Shown here one piece after another: positions 56,958 through 64,000 of a stretch of DNA of 64,000 nt. A program made the translations under genes and the position numbers. Source of the stretch: Omphalotus guepiniiformis (Eukaryota > Basidiomycota > Agaricomycetes > Agaricales > Omphalotaceae). Each line of letters opens with the position of its first letter. The stretch's first letter is position 1. Below the pieces are notes generated by a model. The model saw only the letters and a list, made by a program, of their open reading frames with translations. It did not search any database and had not been told where the DNA came from. The DNA lies in NCBI GenBank assembly GCA_028554645.1, contig JAQOOI010000058.1:310001-374000 (forward strand). The letters are read 5' to 3'.

Positions 56958-58801
56958 AAGAAGGAACGTTTGTCTTAGCATTAATGTAAATTCTTGGCTG
57001 CGCTCTCAAAGCGAGGTTGTTCACTTGGTTTGTCATATAGATATGCAAATCACGACCATTTCCTTGTTCCAGAATCCAAATCTCTTTGCTGACCTCCTGA
57101 TCATGCTCTACCCAACCTTCGGTGGTTATTACTGGCATTCATTTACGCAGAGCTGGGGTTCTCAGCCTCCCCCAATCAACTCGTGCGAGTCCGGCCACCC
57201 CTCACGTCAGTCAGTGCTTCCGCTGCTAGGAAGGGAAACGTCGTCGTTGTCATTCGATACGGGATACGTCATGTATCTGGAGCAACATTCTCAGTTTTTG
57301 TTCTTTCAATGAGTTGCGTACCACAATAGCGCATCTTTGGTCGTTCGGACACCGATCCTGTCCATCATAATTTCGCTCTCCGCTGCTGGGTGCAGTGTAT
57401 ACCTAGGCGAGCTCCAGTTCAAGGGAATCATGGATGCGGTGTATGAATGCCAAGCGAGAAATGTGACCAATAATCGCAGAGTCTGCGCATTTCCCACTTC
57501 CTTCCAATGAGCGGAACGGACAAGCGTACCTCTTTCAACCGTGACATGATGTCATTATCGCACATTATGGCTGAAGCGTATTGAAAACCGCTTCACAACC
57601 AATACGAATCGACGTAGCCTCATCGGAGGTGGTATAGAGCATTGACTTCTGTCATAAACTCAGACTATGCACCTGCGCCAGGGTACCACAGAGTGTCTGC
57701 AAATGTAAACTAGCCAATAATTCGCTGACGAAACACTTTGTATCACTGTGAGTTCGCTGAACTCTCTTTGCATATAAGATGCTGTGAAAAGACCTTACAT
57801 CTGATTTATTTGACCAGTGCCAAGCTCAGGCGCAGCGTAGTTCACAGGGCAATTTATATACGGTCACGGCTTCTCTCTACCTAGCTTAGAGCTATAGCCT
57901 TGGCCGAGGGTGCGACACTGGTTAAACTACAAACAAGACCAGAATGGTTCTCACCCGACTCCGAGCACTCAAGTCCTCACATGTACATGTACTCTCTATC
58001 TGCCTCATGGCAAAGAAGATACAAGTGTAAGTGGATACTACTTATGTAGACCGGGGTTCAAGTTGTTTCGAGCCTCGAGGTGTCCGGACTCCGCAGCGGT
58101 CCTCTTTTGAATCCCTTGTCCCCAGTCCTCGTCACCTTCCTTATCCGATAACTCCTTATGACGTACCCCTGGTACTTTTCCTTCGTTTTCTTTTGATGTG
58201 GAGACAGAAATGTCGAATGGTGCTTCTTCTGACGAGGTCTGCATGTATTTGAAGGAGCTACTATCGCATGTTGTGTGTTCTACGCATGTGGTCAAGAAGT
58301 TCGACGAGACTGATACTACATACTACATAACTTAATATACTGCATCGATCCTGGCAGCCCCTATCTTTGGTATCAAGCAGGCACACATATCTGGTACATA
58401 TTCTTGCAGTGATATCACTTTCAAGATTCCTTATCTCTTGAGATCTCCTTAGAAGAAGACTCGGGGTGTGAACAGCCTCAGACAGCCTCATGATTGTTCC
58501 CCGGATCACATATCAACCTGTTGCCTCTCATGGTCAAACTTGAACCGCATCTTAGACGCCTTGCGCAAGCACACATGAAGAAAAGTTCCACTTGATAAAT
58601 ATGCAATTGATTGATTGATTGTACAGTACGATTCTTCTTCTTGTTAATAGTAAAACTCGTACAAGTAAACAGTACATTGACTGACTTCACCATAATCCCT
58701 CATTGTTCGCGGTAATATAAAGGTTAAAGTGCGATGGATATCATACGAGAAAAGAAACACTTGCGCCGATAAATGGGGAAGGGAAACATCTGCCAGAGCG
58801 T
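56958..58801. other. Long intergenic region
   Basis: About 1.8 kb between the esterase and alcohol dehydrogenase 3' ends. No supported gene or RNA; the short ORFs at 57025-57312, 57910-58110 and 58038-58295 show no domain. Confidence 0.4.
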
Positions 58802-60271
58802 TTACTTCTTGGACATGTCCAAGATGACACGGCCGGCAATTTTACCGGCGGCCATACCCTCGTAGACGCTGAGTGAAAGGATAATCAGATAAGGAGGCAG
58901 TGCAAAACAGGCGAAGGAACTTGGACATACTCTTTGAGATCAGCTAGTGGGCGGGTGATGAAGTGTACTTTGACCTGGCCGCGTGCGGCGATGTCGAGAG
59001 CTTCCTGAGCATCCTGTCGGTTACCGACGTAGGAGCCGAGGATGCTGATGCTTTTGAAGACAGTGAAGAAGATCGAAGCGTTTAAGGTAGCCGTTCCAGG
59101 AAGACCAACGGCCATGAGAGTTGCACCAGGACGCAAGTACTCGAGAGCTTGGGTGTAACCAGAGGCCTGGTTAAAGAGCATGTGAGCATCAGGAAAAGGC
59201 CAAGCTAAAACATGGAACTTACCGCGGAGGAGGTCACGACCGCAGAGTGAGCACCCTTGCCGTCCGTGATAGAACGAACCTCTTCGACAATGTTCTTGGT
59301 CTCCTTGAAGTCGATCCATTTCTCGGCACCAAGCTTCAAGCACAGCTCCTTCTTCTCAGCTCCAGTGTCGACAGCGATGACACGGAGTCCACGGACACGG
59401 GCGTATTGAACAGCTGGAATAAATGTTCAGAGTCTCGCGTGTAAGATACTCGTACAATAGAACGCACCAAGATGTCCAAGACCTCCTCCAGCACCAGGAA
59501 GCACGATCCAATCACCGGGGTTGGTCTGGCTGTATTTGATGGCACGGTATACGGTAACACCCTAGACATGATGTAAACACAAGATTTTCAGTTGTCCAAT
59601 CAAAATGCTCACAGCGCAGAGAATAGAAGCAGCGGCGTCACTGGGGAAGCCCTCGGGAATGGGGGTCACGTGGTTGACGAAGGAAACAACGTATTCCTGG
59701 AAAGTTCCGTCGACGGTGAACCCACTAAGTTGAGCCTTCGAACAGTCTAAACATAGAAATAAACGAAAGAAGATCATTGGCGAGCGGCAGCGTAAAACCT
59801 ACTTTGTTCGCGGCCTTTCCTGCAGTCATCGCAGTTCAAGCACCTGAGAGTGATGGGTTAGAGATAAGAAGTGTAAAAAAAATCTGTGAGATAATCTTAC
59901 GAGTTGGCCAGCCACTTGATACCGACACGGTCTCCGAGCTTGACCGGGGAGTTGGCAGTGTTGTTACCGATGGCAACGACGATACCGACACCCTCGTGTC
60001 CACCAATGAGAGGGAGCTTAGCTGGGACAGGCCAGTCACCGAGCGCGGCGTGAAGATCGGTGTGGCAGGCACCTAAAATTAAAATAGATCAGATGATACT
60101 CAACGTAAATTGAAGAAGATACCCACCAGAACAATCCAGCTTTACGAGACATTCACCAGGAGCAAGCTCGTCCTGAGTCTTGACGTGAGCATCCTTCCTG
60201 ATTTCAACAGATCCGCCAGCTTGCGCAACGACGGCGGCGACCTGAGTTTTGGGAATGGTGAAGTTCGACAT
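58802..60271 (-). CDS. adh: Zinc-dependent alcohol dehydrogenase
   Basis: A medium-chain NAD(P)-dependent enzyme interconverting alcohols and aldehydes, in ethanol/fermentative metabolism. Start [20 protein letters not shown] at 60271. The catalytic zinc region is 'CSG'-spliced '[14 protein letters not shown]' and '[13 protein letters not shown]'. The structural zinc site is '[13 protein letters not shown]' + 'NCSKAQLSG', four Cys assembled over an intron. The nucleotide fold has 'GAGGGLGHL' + '[20 protein letters not shown]'. The end is 'ADLKE' + '[20 protein letters not shown]', stop at 58802. About nine exons; all key ligands are present. The text closely resembles yeast/fungal tetrameric ADH. 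Confidence 0.95.
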
Positions 60272-62883
60272 GTTACGGACTAGACGATAAGAAACAGCAC
60301 GAGTGTTGATAAGAGAATATAAGACAGCACGAGTGTTGATGCAGGAATAAAAACGCATTTCTGTGCAGTATAAATACGCAACGAGTTGGTACCGGGGTTA
60401 CGTAAGTTTTGCAAGTAACTTTAGCCCCTTGACCCAGCTGACACGGAAGAACTTCCAGAACATTACTGACATAATCAATGACCGATAGGGGCCAGGCCTT
60501 GCAACCAGACAGGTTGACCAGTCCATTCCTGCGCTTTCCTTCAGGCTCAGTTGAATACGCCGTTACCCAACGAATCCACCCTAGCCATATCTCGATGGTC
60601 CTTGCTGAGCCTCGCTCCCACAGACTTCATTTTCGCCGTTGGTCGAGAGGAAGCCTGGAGACCTTCTGTAAACTTTCTGTCCCGAGTATCACAATAGGGT
60701 CCGTTGTGTCTGAACTCAAATCACCATCAGCCTAGAATTTCAAAAAAATAAAAACAGAAGGAGAAGAACGGTCACGTAGCCTTCCCACCCGTATAAGGAC
60801 GAATGACAAGTCGCGGAAGTAGAGGGTAATATGAAATTACCCCACACAATTGTTTCTACCCCAGATAACCCCAGACGTGCGTTACCTCCTCTGCGCTGCG
60901 CGTTTTGTCCCTCCTACTCAGGAAATCCGGTGATTTGAGTTGAGGTCAAAGCAAAGACGACTTGTTCATTCCTGGGTGGTCATTCCATCAACATGATGAG
61001 CCAGAGAAGCGTTGGGTGGCGCCTGAGAGCATCAATTCTTGTATCTGGAGATCTCAAAATGTCTAGAGATTGATCGATGATACCGGGGCCCCATTCTTGA
61101 ACACACACTAAAAAACGGGTTCCCGTACTCCTGTCCGACCGATGCTATCGGTAGAGCGCCGAGGATGTCTATTGGCGGACGTTACGTGCCTTGTGATGAA
61201 CTGGGATGAATTGCGGAACACGGTTGATTGGATCAGGCGGTGTGCGCCTGTCTGAAGCTGTCATTGGTGCGGATGTGGAAAAAACATACGTTTACTCCAC
61301 ATCATCGGACGCAACCGGTGAAATATTCCGACCTCAAAAGACTGGGGAAACGTTCGAATTGTATACAGATGGACAGATGGATGTCCCACATCGGACTCGG
61401 ACACGACATCCGGAAATTTTTGGGAGGAGAATGCAAACATCTGGGGGACATGTCCCTATTTGCGGCCTGAATTTCATATCCTCCTAGGTCACTTGATGGT
61501 TTTCGGTTTGTCAGTTCAGCATATAAGTGACAATTTTACGGTGAACCCACGTTCAGCTTTCAAGCGCTTGTCATCCCCCACGCTGCCTGTAACCCTCCCC
61601 ACACTCCTGGCGATCGACACAATCCAACGCTATACCATTTCCAGGCGGCGTCGAGTAGACATTTCACATACACGCTTAGCTACGATACCACAGGATACCA
61701 CTGTCGCTGCGTCTCTGCGCCTGAGAACGAGATTGACTTGATAAGCCTGACGAAGCGGTGAAAAAAAGATCGTTTTTTTGAAATAAAGGACAGACTGACC
61801 AATCGTGACGCCTACTGGGGTGTTGAGGGGTAGAGGCCTGGGGTAATAGAGGCTGGGGTAATGACAAATAGTTTCTGATGTTGTGAAATTCTCCATGCTA
61901 TCCGCCAATTGTCACTCGGTAGGAACGTAGAGGATATGGGTATTATCATAATGGCATAATGGTGAAGTACATCGAAGTAAATCGGCGTTGATAGCCTTGA
62001 ACTGTCGCCGTGCGATTACGAGGGCATTAGGAGTGACAAGAGGTTAAGAGGCCAAAATGCTGTGGCAACAGCGCTTGGCGTTCAATATCTCCAATCTCTT
62101 CTATGCAGGCTACCCCGCATGATAAGCCCTCTTGCTTGATCAGAATTCTGATTTTCTACATCATTGACAGCTCAGCGAGGAAACTCTGAGAAGGCCAATT
62201 CGAAGAAAATTCTTACTGAAAACCCTCGATTAAACGATGCGAGCGCCCGAATGGTCTTCGCTTCAGTACGACCACCACAGTAGAAATTGGATATTGAAGC
62301 TTGCGTGTCAATTTCATTCGACCGATAGCCGCAGCAACCTGGGGCATGCTTTGTGATCGCAAGTCAAGAGGGGCATATAGAGTGAGTTCAGTGCTTGTAT
62401 GCAAGGAAAACTCCTTGCTCTATCGTAGCTGTCTAGCTTTTCTATCTCTTCGGCGACTGCGAGGGTAGCAGTAGTAGTGGACGCATGACGAACAAGTTGA
62501 AGGGGATTGGACTGAGAAGGTACCACATTCGAAGAGCAAATCAGGATGAGTAATCACCTGAACCACCAATCGAAGTGCGCACGGACCAGCACGACCCTTT
62601 AGTTGGCCTCAACTATCTCGAACCGACTGCATTCAGTCATTACCTGCTTGTGTCCTCAATACTATCGCGGTTTATTCTCAACGATCAGCTGTAGTCGTGT
62701 CAACTTGTGAGCCACGTCCGCAACGTCGTCTCATTCTGTGGCAGTGGACGACTTGAAGGTGCCGCCCAAGGGCCAGTGGTCAGATCCTTTTAACATTGTA
62801 TACTGATCGATCTTCAACCTCAAAACGTTGATATTTGCTGGACTGTTTTATTCCCATTTATCACTCTCGTCTCAGCGTCAAGT
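60272..62883. other. Long intergenic or unresolved region
   Basis: About 2.6 kb. The ADH promoter lies at 60272-60500, with a TATTTATA-like word on the minus strand near 60370. At 62526-62020 (minus) an open stretch ('EEIEKLDSYDRARSFPCIQA') and a strong GTAAGAAT donor near 62215 hint at an unrecognised gene, but frames do not join. An A/T near-palindrome (A7 GATC G T7) lies near 61761-61780. Nothing else is supported. Confidence 0.35.
60294..60340. repeat. Short direct repeat in the ADH 5' region
   Basis: ACAGCACGAGTGTTGAT occurs at 60294-60310 and again at 60324-60340, 30 bp apart, just upstream of the ADH start codon and so in its 5' UTR or core promoter. Confidence 0.7.
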
Positions 62884-63777
62884 ATGGCCTCCTCAAGTGT
62901 TCCCGAAACCCTCCATTTCATGTGTATACCAGCCGCAGTATCCGAAGGACCCCTGGCGAAAAGCTTTGATGTAACGTGTCCAGAATCTTTGTCATATACC
63001 ACTATCTATCTCATAGAGCGTATCCTATTGTGATTCTCTTTCGTGCAGGAAGTTCGAATAGACGATTACCTCGTTGCGTACCAGACTACAGGAAGATCGC
63101 CACTACCATGCCCTCAGGTACCGACCGATGCCCAGGCGCGCACTGCTATGAGGCTACCACCACTATTTGAACCCACTATCATCCGGGGTGAGCCGTCTCA
63201 AGGCGAGAAAGGTCTCCCGGAGTGGCAAGTTTTCGAAGAGACGATTAGTCCGGACTCGTCGGATAGATTCCAGACTATAACGGCAGCGGCCAGCTACGCA
63301 AAGCTTAGCCTCGAGGTGAGCGGTCGCCAAACGACCAGACTTCCGAGTTCGAGCATTAGTTACTCACATTCATGGTTCTGTCTGTCCCTGACAGGAGCTA
63401 CGCTGTAACGCGTACCTTGCTGGTCGGGTATATGCCCCACCAGATATTCTGAAAACGCCTACATTGCAAGCAAATGGTATTCAGTATCGCGGAGACACAG
63501 CTGAAACTTTCTTGAGCATCACAAGTAAACCAGAATATGCCTTGCATAGCTTCGAGGTAAGTTTCATTGCCTCGCCGTCATCCAGATCACTTTAATGTCG
63601 ATATCTTTTTCTACCCAGGAGCTACGCGTAGCATATACACGAGCGGGGAAAAGGGAGCTTACGTCAAAAGAGATACTCGATGGCGCCACGAGTACGCCAG
63701 CGAAGACACCAGTGTTTGGTGGACCAGCTTTGGCAGGAGGGGTGTTTTCGTTTTCACCAGCAATAAGGCCCTTTTGA
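62884..63777 (+). CDS. Protein with three LR-Y-AG(R) motif exons
   Basis: Four exons read cleanly: MASSSVPETLHFMCIPAAVS... (ATG 62884), then 'EVRIDDYLVAYQTTGRSP...' from about 63050, 'ELRCNAYLAGRVYAPPDI...' from about 63394 and 'ELRVAYTRAGKRELTSKEIL...' from about 63620, to the stop at 63777. Exons 2-4 each begin, right after the acceptor, with the E-(L/V)R motif ending in AGR/TGR/AGK, so the motif and the splice sites recur in register. The C-terminus is Gly/Phe-rich ('PVFGGPALAGGVFSFSP'), slightly like nucleoporin FG text. About 270 residues. I do not recognise a named family. Confidence 0.65.
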
Positions 63778-63839
63778 CATGGACGCTGGCCAGCTATCGA
63801 GAGATCTTTATTGTATCAAATGAATGATTCCTACTGTAT

Positions 63840-63971
63840 CTATATACCCATGCGCTGCTTGCGTGCAACAGAGGCTAGAGCTTGAGATTCTGGCTTATGT
63901 AATCGACCACTTTTACCTGTAACAACCGCTCGGGCCACCTCCTTGTTCTGAATCTTTTTCCTTGACCTCCA
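63840..63971 (-). CDS. 3' exon of a gene at the right edge
   Basis: After a good acceptor (CCATAG at 63972) the minus strand reads WRSRKKIQNKEVARAV, 'VTGKSGRLHKPESQALA' and 'SVARKQRMGI' to a TAG at 63840-63842. The basic, helix-like text with a GKSGRLHKPE segment looks coding and resembles ribosome-biogenesis or RNA-binding tails, but I cannot name it. The rest of the gene lies outside the window. It converges on the preceding gene with only 62 bp between stops. Confidence 0.38.
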   Translation of the reverse strand, partial: WRSRKKIQNKEVARAVVTGKSGRLHKPESQALASVARKQRMGI

Positions 63972-64000
63972 CTATGGCGACGACGATACTTGAAACAGTT

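Noticed and set aside
1..64000. CRISPR arrays, bacterial operons, plasmid origins, intact transposons
   Set aside because: The gene structure is eukaryotic; no spaced repeat array, terminal inverted repeats with a transposase, or LTR pair was seen.

Overview
The window is nuclear DNA of a basidiomycete fungus, most likely an Agaricomycete. Genes are close together on both strands and are cut by many short introns of about 48-70 nt. Families typical of mushroom genomes recur: F-box proteins, a DUF6729/AT-hook protein, a WOPR regulator and exo-beta-1,3-glucanase. I saw no bacterial operons, CRISPR array, tRNA gene or intact transposon. Exon structures were worked out by hand from splice signals and conserved protein families. 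Gene ends are firmer than individual introns.

Left end (1-11 kb): the 3' part of a GH20 hexosaminidase, an F-box/LRR gene that appears frameshifted, a membrane-anchored GH5 exo-1,3-beta-glucanase, a DUF6729-like AT-hook protein and a short basic protein of unknown function. A 581-residue disordered protein follows at 11.8-13.6 kb.

14.9-19.5 kb holds four small heat-shock protein (Hsp20) genes. They form two divergent pairs made by duplication of a whole two-gene block, and each pair shares a promoter region with perfect heat-shock elements. HSBP1, the heat-shock-factor binding protein, lies about 19 kb further on.

19.7-30 kb carries housekeeping and metabolic genes: ARV1 (ER sterol/GPI homeostasis), an unidentified gene, the mitochondrial rRNA methyltransferase MRM2 divergent from a DUF4604 gene, homogentisate 1,2-dioxygenase (tyrosine/phenylalanine catabolism) and a transketolase/dihydroxyacetone-synthase-like enzyme.

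31-45.8 kb has an NPF-rich low-complexity protein with an internal duplication, a protein with a FAR1/WRKY-like nucleic-acid-binding signature, HSBP1, an aldo-keto reductase and a large F-box protein. 47-53 kb holds a WOPR (Gti1/Pac2) transcription regulator, TFIIH subunit TFB2/p52 and the proteasome assembly chaperone Nas6/gankyrin. 53.8-64 kb has a putative small secreted protein, a type-B carboxylesterase, a zinc alcohol dehydrogenase, a gene with a threefold LR-Y-AG(R) motif whose copies begin at exon starts, and the tail of one more gene at the right edge.

The most unusual signals are (i) the duplicated divergent Hsp20 block and (ii) several introns or in-frame insertions without a GT donor, most of whose boundaries lie in short direct repeats (genes at 3.9-6.4, 36-37.6, 40.3-41.6 and 51.6-52.9 kb, plus a consensus GC-AG intron in the esterase).
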